Shown: one piece after another, positions 54,573 through 62,932 of the stretch | How positions within the stretch are numbered: the stretch's first letter is position 1 | Layout of the letters: every line of letters starts with the position of its first letter | Assembly (NCBI GenBank): GCA_018604165.1 | Contig: CP075895.1 | Coordinates: 3,258,194 to 3,322,193 of the forward strand | DNA: 64,000 nt | Source: Chitinophagaceae bacterium LGM1 | GTDB taxonomy: Bacteria > Bacteroidota > Bacteroidia > Chitinophagales > Chitinophagaceae | Direction: 5' to 3' | Program-made: the position numbers and the translations under genes | Notes under the pieces: generated by a model | Databases searched by the model: none | Told to the model about the DNA's origin: nothing | Seen by the model: only the letters and a program-made list of their open reading frames with translations

Positions 54573-55652
54573 TTATGATGGTTCTATATCCTTGTCTTTA
54601 TCCTTGCTTTTATTATCGCGTAAAATCTTGTTCATTTCTTCCCTGAATGCCACCCTGCGTGGGTCAGTGTTTTTTTCTTCATTCGGTTTATCCTGTTTGG
54701 CAGGTGGCGTGTTGATGTCAGCCTTGTTATCTTTTAGCAGTGCCTTGCGGTGTGGCTGGCTGTTCGTCAACTCATTTGTATTCATCGTATAGCTATGCTT
54801 GACTGTTTTCGGCTTGTCGGCTGCGTTTGTTGTACGCTCTTTATATTGCATCGTGATATTAGTGCTTGCACTATCGGTATTTGCTTCTTTGTTCAGGTCG
54901 GTTTCATTCATTTTTTTACGTGCGATGCTGATAGCTTCTTTCTCGCCCGGCATGGCAAGCCCCCTTAGCCGTTGCCTCACCTCTTTTATCCGCACACCGT
55001 TAAGTTGCCTCGTCAAATCATACGACCTTGCAAAGGCATCCACCACGATATAAGCCGACCTGCCCGAACCCTCGCCTATGATATAATTGTTCTTTCTCGC
55101 TGCCGCTAAAAACTGTGCCCCCGTCCCTGTGCTATGCCACAAAGCCGACAGGCTGGCTTTGAGTTCAGGGCGGTGCTTGTTACGGTGCGGTGTGGCTTTA
55201 TGCTTAAAGACGGCTTCCATTTCCTTTCTCGCTTTATCCTGTGCCAGCCTTGAAAAACTGTCTTTTACCATTTTACCCGTTTCATGGTGGTAGCGTTCAA
55301 AAACCACATGCGCATGGGTACGCCCTTTCTTGGTATGCAGCACAATCGCCCTGCGCTGTCCTTCCATACCTAATCGCTTTGCCAGTATATCGGTAGCCTG
55401 TAGCCATGCCGCATCATCCATCGCTGCCGATTCATCCGTAGCGGGATTTATCTGTGCATGGTATAAACCCTTATCGCTTTTAGTGAGTTCACTCGTAAGC
55501 TGCATACTGTGCAAGGCAAGGTATAAATCGCTTGCATCGGCATTGTCTTGTCCGTCCACATCCAGTATGCGGATGGCTTCATTGTCCTGTTTTGTCGTCA
55601 GGTATTTCGCTAATTGTTTGCCGTTACCCCGCGCATTACCCCGTATAACCAT
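54573..55652 (-). CDS. Relaxase/mobilization nuclease
   Basis: A 359-residue HUH-type DNA relaxase that nicks at oriT and stays on the transferred strand. The metal-binding motif is visible as GRTHAHVVFERYHHETG (HxH), and the N-terminal domain begins MVIRGNARGNGKQLAKYL. After about residue 250 the protein is charged and low-complexity, ending in the DPRRVAFRE tail motif. It overlaps mobC by 17 bases (ATG inside the last mobC codons), a sign of coupled translation. The catalytic Tyr cannot be fixed by eye. This is the first of two relaxases in the window. Confidence 0.88.
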   Translation of the reverse strand: MVIRGNARGNGKQLAKYLTTKQDNEAIRILDVDGQDNADASDLYLALHSMQLTSELTKSDKGLYHAQINPATDESAAMDDAAWLQATDILAKRLGMEGQRRAIVLHTKKGRTHAHVVFERYHHETGKMVKDSFSRLAQDKARKEMEAVFKHKATPHRNKHRPELKASLSALWHSTGTGAQFLAAARKNNYIIGEGSGRSAYIVVDAFARSYDLTRQLNGVRIKEVRQRLRGLAMPGEKEAISIARKKMNETDLNKEANTDSASTNITMQYKERTTNAADKPKTVKHSYTMNTNELTNSQPHRKALLKDNKADINTPPAKQDKPNEEKNTDPRRVAFREEMNKILRDNKSKDKDKDIEPS

Positions 55653-56016
55653 CTTCCAGTAAATTGTTTAAATGGTCTAATATGGTGCGATGGTCGTTGA
55701 CAGCATATTCCACCATTGTCAGTGTATTTTTGATGCCATCCGCATCATCCGCTTTGCGGTGCAGCACTCTTGCCATCTGGTTCAGGTTACTGCCTGATTT
55801 ACCCAGTGCAGCCATTAACCTGATAATCGTTTCACGCTCGGGTGTGGCTTTTTTGGTTACGGGCTTGCTGCCGGATATTTTCAGCCTGATATAGTCGCTA
55901 TAGGATAACCCTGCTGCCGCCGCTTTAGCCAGCAGGTCGGTGCGCTCGTCTTCCGTTACCCGAAACCGCATCGTATAGGGCCGCTGCCCATCCGCGTTTT
56001 TTTGCGCCTGTTCCAT
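55636..56016 (-). CDS. MobC-type relaxosome protein
   Basis: A 126-residue accessory DNA-binding protein that helps the relaxase open oriT. It has the N-terminal ribbon-helix-helix region (PYTMRFRVTEDERTDLLAKA and AGLSYSDYIRLKISG) and the conserved C-terminal LGKSGSNLNQMARVLHR, typical of the MobC family. The frame is open up to 56094. The ATG at 56016 starts just before the conserved part, and the longer form would run into the oriT-like palindromes, so I prefer 56016. Confidence 0.88.
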   Translation of the reverse strand: MEQAQKNADGQRPYTMRFRVTEDERTDLLAKAAAAGLSYSDYIRLKISGSKPVTKKATPERETIIRLMAALGKSGSNLNQMARVLHRKADDADGIKNTLTMVEYAVNDHRTILDHLNNLLEDGYTG

Positions 56017-56082
56017 CTGCTCTGGTGTTGGTTTTTGTACCCGGGGGGTCAAGCGGGGGAGCCATCCCCCTTTGCAAGCGGC

Positions 56083-56132
56083 TTGGTGCTGCAACTTTAG
56101 TTGTAGCTACAAGCCACGTCTTGCAACACCAA
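56083..56132. other. Candidate oriT: nested inverted repeats between mobC and the coupling protein
   Basis: TTGGTGCTGCAA (56083-56094) pairs with TTGCAACACCAA (56121-56132) with one mismatch. Inside lie two further perfect palindromes, CAACT-TT-AGTTG (56092-56103) and TTGTAGCTACAA (56101-56112). A long inverted repeat beside mobC and the relaxase gene, in the gap between two divergent transfer operons, is the usual position and form of an oriT. The nick site is not identified. Confidence 0.6.
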
Positions 56133-56230
56133 AGCGACCATGACAAAAAACGGCTCTTTTATCAAAACCTATTACTGAACCCCTTGCCTGTACCTATTGC
56201 AAGTTACGCTCCTGATATGTTTTCAGCAAC

Positions 56231-56246
56231 ACCGTGAAAACACGGT
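56231..56246. repeat. ACCGTG hairpin, right copy
   Basis: ACCGTGAAAACACGGT, exact reverse complement of the element at 50621-50636, followed by TTTCTTTT. See the left copy. Confidence 0.55.
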
Positions 56247-56310
56247 TTCTTTTGCGGCTATATCACGGATTGACTGCTGTTATTTCGGTTTTTATTTTTA
56301 ACTCCTCTAT

Positions 56311-58143
56311 ATGTCATCGCATAACAATTCCACTACGCCGCCAAAAAAGCGCGGCTATTTTGAAGTAAGCACTGCCGAAATTGCAGAACTGTTTGTCTTT
56401 AAGGGCAAGCCTGTTGCCAAGGTGAAATTTATCCTTGCCATGGTGGGGATGTTGCTTACGCCCATTACCCTTATCGGGGCATTGGTCGGCTATGTCCGTG
56501 CCTATATCAAGTTTGAATATCCTTACGGCAAAGACCCTGACTTATACCCGTTAGCACCGATACATAGGGTGGCGATGATATTGGGTGCTGTATTGATATG
56601 GTGCGTTTTGTTCCTGCTCGTTTATATGGCTTTAACCCTGCTGCCGGATGACTGGATACGGCATGGTTATCTGATTGCTTACCTGTCGGTCAATCTTGTA
56701 CTATCAGGTTCTGTCTATGGGGCGTTTCGTTACTGGCGGCATGGTATCAGGCGTACCCTGATAGAAAGTGAAAAATTCGGTACAGCGAAGTTTGCCGATG
56801 AAAGCGATGTCATGCCTTATCTCGTAGGCAATGGTATTTATCTGGGTGGCAGTTTCAGACTGACGGGTAAAGGGCATATCCTGACCTGCGCGGGGACAAG
56901 AGGCGGTAAAGGCACCAACCTGATTATCCCGAACCTGTTAGGCTTGGGGGATTATCGCGGGTCATGGGTAGTAATAGACCCCAAAGGGGAAAATACCGCC
57001 GTTACGGCGCGGTTTCAGCAAAGCAGGGATAACCGCAAAGTGGTTGTCCTTAACCCGTGGGGGCTGCTATCTGACCATACGGGGGAATCACAATCGTATA
57101 ATCCGCTCGATATACTGGCAGATGCATCGGATAATAACCTTGTGGATGATGCAAATATGATTGCAGAAATGATTATCCCTTACGAAAAAGCAGACAAGGA
57201 CAAGTTTTTTACCGATAGTGCGAGGTCTGTTCTCTCGGGGTTGATTACCCACCTTGCTACGGCTTATCCGCCCAAAGACAGAACGCTTGTTACTTTATGG
57301 GCATGGCTGCGCTTGCCGCAAACTGAATGGGGCAAGTTATTAGAAGATATGCGTGTAAACGACGACCCCGTTAGCGGCAATGCGATACAAAAATCCGCAC
57401 AGGAAACTTTGAAGTTGATGGCAACAGGCGACAAGACCTGGGGGATTATCATAGCCTATCTGTTACAAGGCACTGATTTTATCAAGTCGCCTGCCCTGTC
57501 CAAATCGGTGCAGTCGGGTTTTGACCCCTATACGCTTGCGGATGGGAATACCACGCTGTATGTCATTATCCCTGCCGATAAGCTGCAAAGCCATTCGCGG
57601 TGGTTGCGCCTTGTGGTGTCTACCACCATGCGCGCAGTGGTGCGCAAGCCAAATAAAAATGTCTGCTTCCTGCTCGATGAATTTGCCGCGCTTGGTTATA
57701 TGCCCGAGGTGGCGGATGTGGGTTTGGGATTATATGCGGGGTATAATATCACGCTGTGGCCTGTCGTGCAGACATTGGTGCAGTTGCAGAATATCTATCA
57801 GCATAACTGGGAGAATTTTATCGGCAATACCACTGTGCGACAGTTCTTTAATGTGAATGACAATTTTACGTCCAACTACGTCAGCAATGCCATCGGGCAA
57901 ACCTCTAATGTGCAGGTAAGCCGTGCATGGTGGGGAACGGTATCTGCCAAAGGCAACCCCCGCCAGTTGGTAACGTCTGATGAATTACGCCGTGCGTCAG
58001 GCGAGAATATTTTTACGTTCATGGGCAATGCACCTGTAACGTACTATCCGAAAAAAGCCTATTACGATATGCCTGCACTTACGGATGACAAAGGCAAGCG
58101 CAGGTATGACGACAATCCGTATTATCAACAATCAAACACATAG
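56311..58143 (+). CDS. Type IV secretion coupling protein (VirD4/TraG family)
   Basis: The inner-membrane ATPase that hands the relaxase-DNA complex to a type IV secretion channel. The 610-residue protein has membrane helices in the first 150 residues (LAMVGMLLTPITLIGALVGY, then VAMILGAVLIWCVLFLLVYM and a third). The Walker A is TCAGTRGGKGTNLIIPNLLG near residue 195, a Walker B-like FLLDEFAALGYMPE follows, and SYNPLDIL lies between them. It is divergent from mobC across the candidate oriT. No other type IV secretion genes are in the window. Confidence 0.92.
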   Translation: MSSHNNSTTPPKKRGYFEVSTAEIAELFVFKGKPVAKVKFILAMVGMLLTPITLIGALVGYVRAYIKFEYPYGKDPDLYPLAPIHRVAMILGAVLIWCVLFLLVYMALTLLPDDWIRHGYLIAYLSVNLVLSGSVYGAFRYWRHGIRRTLIESEKFGTAKFADESDVMPYLVGNGIYLGGSFRLTGKGHILTCAGTRGGKGTNLIIPNLLGLGDYRGSWVVIDPKGENTAVTARFQQSRDNRKVVVLNPWGLLSDHTGESQSYNPLDILADASDNNLVDDANMIAEMIIPYEKADKDKFFTDSARSVLSGLITHLATAYPPKDRTLVTLWAWLRLPQTEWGKLLEDMRVNDDPVSGNAIQKSAQETLKLMATGDKTWGIIIAYLLQGTDFIKSPALSKSVQSGFDPYTLADGNTTLYVIIPADKLQSHSRWLRLVVSTTMRAVVRKPNKNVCFLLDEFAALGYMPEVADVGLGLYAGYNITLWPVVQTLVQLQNIYQHNWENFIGNTTVRQFFNVNDNFTSNYVSNAIGQTSNVQVSRAWWGTVSAKGNPRQLVTSDELRRASGENIFTFMGNAPVTYYPKKAYYDMPALTDDKGKRRYDDNPYYQQSNT

Positions 58144-58146
58144 CGT

Positions 58147-59406
58147 ATGAAAAAAATCATTTTTTTTACAAGTTTAGTAACGTTTGCATCACACAACTCA
58201 TTCGCTCAAGATGAAAAAAGTTTTGAAGAAATCCGCAAAGACGACTTTAAAAAGCTAGTTGGAACGTCCAGCAATTTTGAAGGCTTTTCCGTGAAATACG
58301 ATAAAGACAAAACTTCCCTTTTGGGGTCTGGTGGATTTACGTTGAATAATAAACACATCTTTATGGTTGGTGGCTCACTCGGTACTTCTACCAACCTCTC
58401 CAATCTGTTCAATCAGGAAATCTTGCCGACTTATTCTATCGGAGTATCGTATAATTTTCTATTGCGCGGCACGAAATATTTTTATGATAGAACATTTGAT
58501 GGTTATCAACAAGCAATTAAAGACAGAAAGGCAGAAATTGATAGTATCAAAAATAAGCTAGCTATATTAAGTGCATTGGATGTGAGTACAAATGACATCC
58601 GTGTACAAACCTTGCAAAACAGGCTTGACGAAATTGAGGATGAATCCATTACAATTACAACACATGATAGCCGTTTTGCTCATCGAAGCAAAATGAAGAA
58701 TAGAATGCTCAAAAGGTTAGAAGAGAGAAAACGTGTTTATACGCATAAAAGGCTAGTTTGGGTCAGTATAGCTTCAACATATAACAATGACCAATATGGC
58801 TTTATTGACTATGCAAGGCCATTTAATGCACAGCAATACGATACCAGCTTTCAGACTTTTTCAGGTCAAATCAGCTTTAACGGATATGCAGGATGGAACC
58901 ATACCGACTATAAGTGGAACAGGTTTTTTAAAAAACCTTTGAACTACAAGCCTGTTTATATTTATAGTTCGCTTTTCGGCAGGATAAGCAGAAGCAATAA
59001 TATCGCCGACATTAAGAAAAAAACAGTCTATGATTTAGAGAAAAGTGATTATGACACTTCATCAAAAATTCTTCGCCAGTCTGGTAAAAGCAAAAGCTAC
59101 TATAACGGCAATTACTATCAGTTCTCTACAACAGCTATCGGCGCGAAGATTTTAATATCTCCGTTCAATCACATTACGTTAGATTTTTCTGCTGAAACCA
59201 ACTTTATCAGAAATGCAGATAAGGATAATTTCAAACTGAATGATTACTCTGTACTAAGCGCGGGATTTTTTGTGTACACTGGTGATAAAGATACTTTTAA
59301 GCTCAATATTGGTTTGGCTTTTAAGAGGCAACAATCAAGTACAACAAAAGCATGGCAAGACCGACTGGAACTGATAACAAGTATTCCAATTGGGCCGATA
59401 ATGTAG
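58147..59406 (+). CDS. Exported protein with coiled coil and predicted outer-membrane domain
   Basis: A 419-residue product starting 3 bases after the coupling protein stop. It has a signal peptide (MKKIIFFTSLVTFASHNSFA) and a central charged coiled coil at about residues 110-200 (KDRKAEIDSIKNKLAILSAL and RLEERKRVYTHKRL). The beta-strand-rich C-terminal half resembles a barrel (QISFNGYAGWNHTDY, NIGLAFKRQQS). The family is not recognised. Its tight spacing puts it in the transfer operon, perhaps as an outer-membrane or surface component, though base composition is lower in GC than the coupling gene. Confidence 0.72.
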   Translation: MKKIIFFTSLVTFASHNSFAQDEKSFEEIRKDDFKKLVGTSSNFEGFSVKYDKDKTSLLGSGGFTLNNKHIFMVGGSLGTSTNLSNLFNQEILPTYSIGVSYNFLLRGTKYFYDRTFDGYQQAIKDRKAEIDSIKNKLAILSALDVSTNDIRVQTLQNRLDEIEDESITITTHDSRFAHRSKMKNRMLKRLEERKRVYTHKRLVWVSIASTYNNDQYGFIDYARPFNAQQYDTSFQTFSGQISFNGYAGWNHTDYKWNRFFKKPLNYKPVYIYSSLFGRISRSNNIADIKKKTVYDLEKSDYDTSSKILRQSGKSKSYYNGNYYQFSTTAIGAKILISPFNHITLDFSAETNFIRNADKDNFKLNDYSVLSAGFFVYTGDKDTFKLNIGLAFKRQQSSTTKAWQDRLELITSIPIGPIM

Positions 59407-59490
59407 AACAAATATAATCTGAATAAACGGTGAAGTTTTAGTCTTTCAATATGAATGGTGAATTAATTGGATAATATGTAGGCTAAACTA

Positions 59491-59513
59491 CTAACCAAAC
59501 TTTCAATGGTTAG
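59491..59513 (+). terminator. Probable terminator after the outer-membrane-like gene
   Basis: CTAACCA, loop of 9, TGGTTAG, then CCTTATT. A 7-bp stem in the AT-rich gap before the SIR2 gene. Moderate strength. Confidence 0.45.
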
Positions 59514-59629
59514 CCTTATTGGCAATGAAAAGTATGAAACAAATAAAATTATTTTTTGCAGTCAATAAATAAAGCAGATTTTTTGGTGATAATTCTTTCC
59601 TCAACTGATAAATATTACAAGACTAAAAC

Positions 59630-62014
59630 ATGAAATACAATTTTGAATTATCTGAAGAAGAAGCATTGGAACAATTGGCTAATGAATTGCTAATTAATCA
59701 TTATAATGTTTCTTTAGCTAATGAAAATACAGAAACTATATCTGATAATTTGACGCCGGGCTTCCAAAAAATATTTGGAGAAAACCTCAAGTATCATGGA
59801 TTTTCAAGAAATATACTTGTAATTGGTGCTGGTGCCTCAAAAAATGTATATGATTTTTTTGAGGTTGTTGAAGGCATCATGGAACATCTATGTTTTACTG
59901 AATTAAAGTTAGGTGAAGCGTTCACAAATACAGTTATTTGGGACAAATTCAGAGAAGAAGCCAGCAAGTTGTTAAATCATAGTATTACAAAAGCGGCATA
60001 TAATGAAGAGGATTTAAAACGTATAATAAGGAATTTGAATTTTGAAGAAAACCTAAAATTATTTTCTACTATAGTAACACCTGAAGAACTTGCAAATTCA
60101 CTAAAACGAAGCTTAATTGGTAAAACAATAACTCATAAAACAACAAAAAGTTTCTCTAACATTACTGATTATCTCCCCTCATTATTTTATGAAATTGTTG
60201 CTCATTTATTTAAACATAGATACATTGACGTAATCATCAATATGAATTTTGATGAAATGTTAGATAGTGCGATTGAAGATGAAATGGGGGAATCTACTTA
60301 TTATAAAATTGTGAATGACTCTGATTGTTTGCAGCTTAGTGAAATTGTTGATGATAGAAGACTTAGAATACCAATATATATAAAGCCTCATGGCACATTA
60401 CGCTCATCATCATCAATGAAGTATACTACAGAAAGTTATTTAAGACACCCAACAGCACTAAATCAATTACTAGAAGACATTTTCTCAGGGTATGTATCCG
60501 ATAAGCTATCTAAAAACCTTCAATATAAGAATATAATTTTTGCAGGATACTCATTTAATGATATTGATATTCAGAGTATTGTATTTAGTCAAATTATTAA
60601 AACAGTTACAAAAAATGGTAGGTCTAGTTTAGATAAAAGTAAGTTTTTTATTTTCTCACGCACTAAGGGTAAAAATACCGATAATTTTATTGATAGTTTT
60701 CTTAGGTGGATGGGACGAGAATTTGATTACAATGAAAAAAATGTACATAAAAAAGGCAAAGTATTTAATTATATAATTGAAACAGTAAAAAAGAATATTT
60801 TCTTTGTTAGTACAGAAAATACAGGACTAAAGAATCAATATGCCTCTAGCTTAGGAATTATTTTTGCAGAGTTATACAAAAAAATACAGAGTAAATTTAA
60901 TAATGAACCTTTCGCTGTTAAAAATTTAGTCCGGCACGAACTATTAGCTAAATTATTTAGCAGAGATGTAATAACGAAGAATATTGATTTTATTTTTAAC
61001 TCGCCAGAGGCATTCTATCAAAGAAGAGCGATATTCAATTGCCTGTATTCATTTGTTAAGTACAAAGGGAAAGTGCCAATGAGTGAAGTAATAAGAAATC
61101 GAGCTGGCAAGTATCAAATGTTATATTTTAATATTGAAAAAAATAAGAACAGAGCTACAATTAGTGAAAATAATTCCGAGTACTCTAACCTCATTAGTTA
61201 CTTAGAAGTGATTTTTAAAGACCTGCCTATCAATATTGAAATAGAGAACAATTTTATTTATTGTAAGAAATTCCACAATGCTACACAAAATGATAATATC
61301 TATCAACAAGTAATGGATATTGTTACTCAAGAGTTAATAAATAATTCTTACCCAATACCAGAAATATCAAATAATAACCTTGTTTTAAAACAAATACTAG
61401 AAAATGAAGTTATTAATAAAGGTACTAAAGAAATAAACGTGGTTTATAATGATCACAAGCATGGGAGATTCTACCCATTCAAGCAAGAAAACATTATTAA
61501 TACAAACCTTGACTTTACATGGAAGTTTTTTGACTTTGCTGTAAATAAAGATTGGCATACACTTTGCATGATTGATGATTCAGGCAAGCCTATATATAAC
61601 TTATATAATTATGCTAAAGACTGTTATCTGACTGAATTAAAAAAGAAAGGTCGCAGATTTTATTTGCTATGTACTAACGATAAGTCAATGGCAAAAGACT
61701 TAAAATCTAGTAATAAGGACGTTGAAATATTGATAATTAACAAAATGAAAGAAATACTTGGTAATAATTTTGAAAAAAGAATTATTGATGAGGATAAAAG
61801 CCGAGATAAGATGGCACTATTTCTAGACAAAAGTTACAATCCAATTTACGGTATATATTTCTTCAAGCCGAGTGCCAAAACGAGGATCAACCCAGTTTGT
61901 TTTGATATAAATTCTGATAGCTCTAATAGGTTTACTCAAAAAAATTTAGACTTGTTATTCAAAATATTTAAAGATTCAAGCCCAGAAAAATGGGTAAGGA
62001 CATTTAATATTTAA
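59630..62014 (+). CDS. SIR2-like domain protein, candidate anti-phage effector
   Basis: A 794-residue AT-rich gene. Residues about 60-330 form a SIR2-like NAD-binding domain: ILVIGAGASKNVYD (GAGxS at 66-70), NMNFDEMLDSA (NxD, 206-208), YIKPHGTLRSS (catalytic-type His254) and IFAGYSFNDIDIQ (306-313). Such domains in phage defence (Thoeris, DSR and others) break down NAD to stop infection. The remaining 460 residues have no family I recognise and may sense the phage. There is no signal or membrane segment. It is convergent with an ankyrin-repeat gene, overlapping it by 4 bases. Whether it is an NADase or a deacetylase is not proved. Confidence 0.8.
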   Translation: MKYNFELSEEEALEQLANELLINHYNVSLANENTETISDNLTPGFQKIFGENLKYHGFSRNILVIGAGASKNVYDFFEVVEGIMEHLCFTELKLGEAFTNTVIWDKFREEASKLLNHSITKAAYNEEDLKRIIRNLNFEENLKLFSTIVTPEELANSLKRSLIGKTITHKTTKSFSNITDYLPSLFYEIVAHLFKHRYIDVIINMNFDEMLDSAIEDEMGESTYYKIVNDSDCLQLSEIVDDRRLRIPIYIKPHGTLRSSSSMKYTTESYLRHPTALNQLLEDIFSGYVSDKLSKNLQYKNIIFAGYSFNDIDIQSIVFSQIIKTVTKNGRSSLDKSKFFIFSRTKGKNTDNFIDSFLRWMGREFDYNEKNVHKKGKVFNYIIETVKKNIFFVSTENTGLKNQYASSLGIIFAELYKKIQSKFNNEPFAVKNLVRHELLAKLFSRDVITKNIDFIFNSPEAFYQRRAIFNCLYSFVKYKGKVPMSEVIRNRAGKYQMLYFNIEKNKNRATISENNSEYSNLISYLEVIFKDLPINIEIENNFIYCKKFHNATQNDNIYQQVMDIVTQELINNSYPIPEISNNNLVLKQILENEVINKGTKEINVVYNDHKHGRFYPFKQENIINTNLDFTWKFFDFAVNKDWHTLCMIDDSGKPIYNLYNYAKDCYLTELKKKGRRFYLLCTNDKSMAKDLKSSNKDVEILIINKMKEILGNNFEKRIIDEDKSRDKMALFLDKSYNPIYGIYFFKPSAKTRINPVCFDINSDSSNRFTQKNLDLLFKIFKDSSPEKWVRTFNI

Positions 62015-62625
62015 ACAATTGGGCAAATCAATTTCATGATTTTTTTGTTGCTTTTATGGTGAGCCTTTAGCGATTTCCCAAACATTCCCTTCGCATTAAA
62101 ATCTGTTTTACTTGTAATTAATAGCTTAGCAAGTTCGACATTATCATGTATTATGTAACCTAGAGAATTCATACCAGATGCATTCTTTATATCTGGATTC
62201 CCACCTAAAGATTTTATCTTTTTTACGCAAGCTATTGAATCTCTATTAGCTGCAAAACTAATAGCTGTAATACCGCCTAGTCCTTGATAATTGATGTCAA
62301 AACCTGAATTTATTATCAATGGTATTATTTCTTCTGAATATTTAGGATTATTGGCAATAGCACCTTTTATTCCTGAGAATCCAAGTGCTTCTTCACTGCC
62401 GTCTTTTAGAAATAAATTAATCCCAGATTGGATAATACAATCTAACAAAATGGAAGAGCCATAGCATGCTGTAGCCCAAAATGCTAAAGGTTTAACATGT
62501 TCGTTTTCTATTGTTTCTAATAATTTGCTTTTGTCATAAATAATATCGGGGAAGTTTAACATTTCAATGCGTTTTAACTTTGGGTAATCTAAAGTAACTA
62601 ATGAATTAATTGTATGTATTTGCAT
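62011..62625 (-). CDS. Ankyrin-repeat protein
   Basis: A 204-residue AT-rich gene convergent with the SIR2 gene. About four ankyrin-type repeats can be read: LAFWATACYGSSILLDCIIQ, then IIPLIINSGFDINYQ, GITAISFAANRDSIACVKKI and GMNSLGYIIHDNVELAKLLI. Ankyrin repeats bind proteins, so it could be a partner, inhibitor or sensor for the SIR2 protein. No signal peptide. The pair share low GC, unlike the mobilization genes on each side. Functional link is inferred from position only. Confidence 0.8.
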   Translation of the reverse strand: MQIHTINSLVTLDYPKLKRIEMLNFPDIIYDKSKLLETIENEHVKPLAFWATACYGSSILLDCIIQSGINLFLKDGSEEALGFSGIKGAIANNPKYSEEIIPLIINSGFDINYQGLGGITAISFAANRDSIACVKKIKSLGGNPDIKNASGMNSLGYIIHDNVELAKLLITSKTDFNAKGMFGKSLKAHHKSNKKIMKLICPIV

Positions 62626-62932
62626 TATTGCCTCGTGATAGCCAGTTAAATTATAAGAATACCATAAGTACTAATCATCCGTATTGTCAAGTGTTATTTG
62701 CAACTAGTAATAAGTACTATTAAAGTCTTGCAAATAAATCATTTAACACGTAATAGTTAATGATCGACTTATTTTAATATGCATAGGGAAGATGTCTGAC
62801 ACACCCTCATATTAACGAAGTCGGAAATTCCATTTTCACTGCTCTTGTTTAACTGGCAGTGCTGTTTGTTATTTGTTGAACGATTTTCATTTTTAAAACC
62901 AGCCTGTTTGTTCAATCAGGTATCGTCCGTGC
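62626..62932. other. AT-rich intergenic region before the second relaxase
   Basis: 307 bases between divergent genes. I find a TTGCAA pair (62697 and 62733 areas) and repeated AAGTACTA stretches but no gene, clear hairpin or exact promoter box. It presumably holds the promoters of the ankyrin gene and of the relaxase. Confidence 0.35.
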
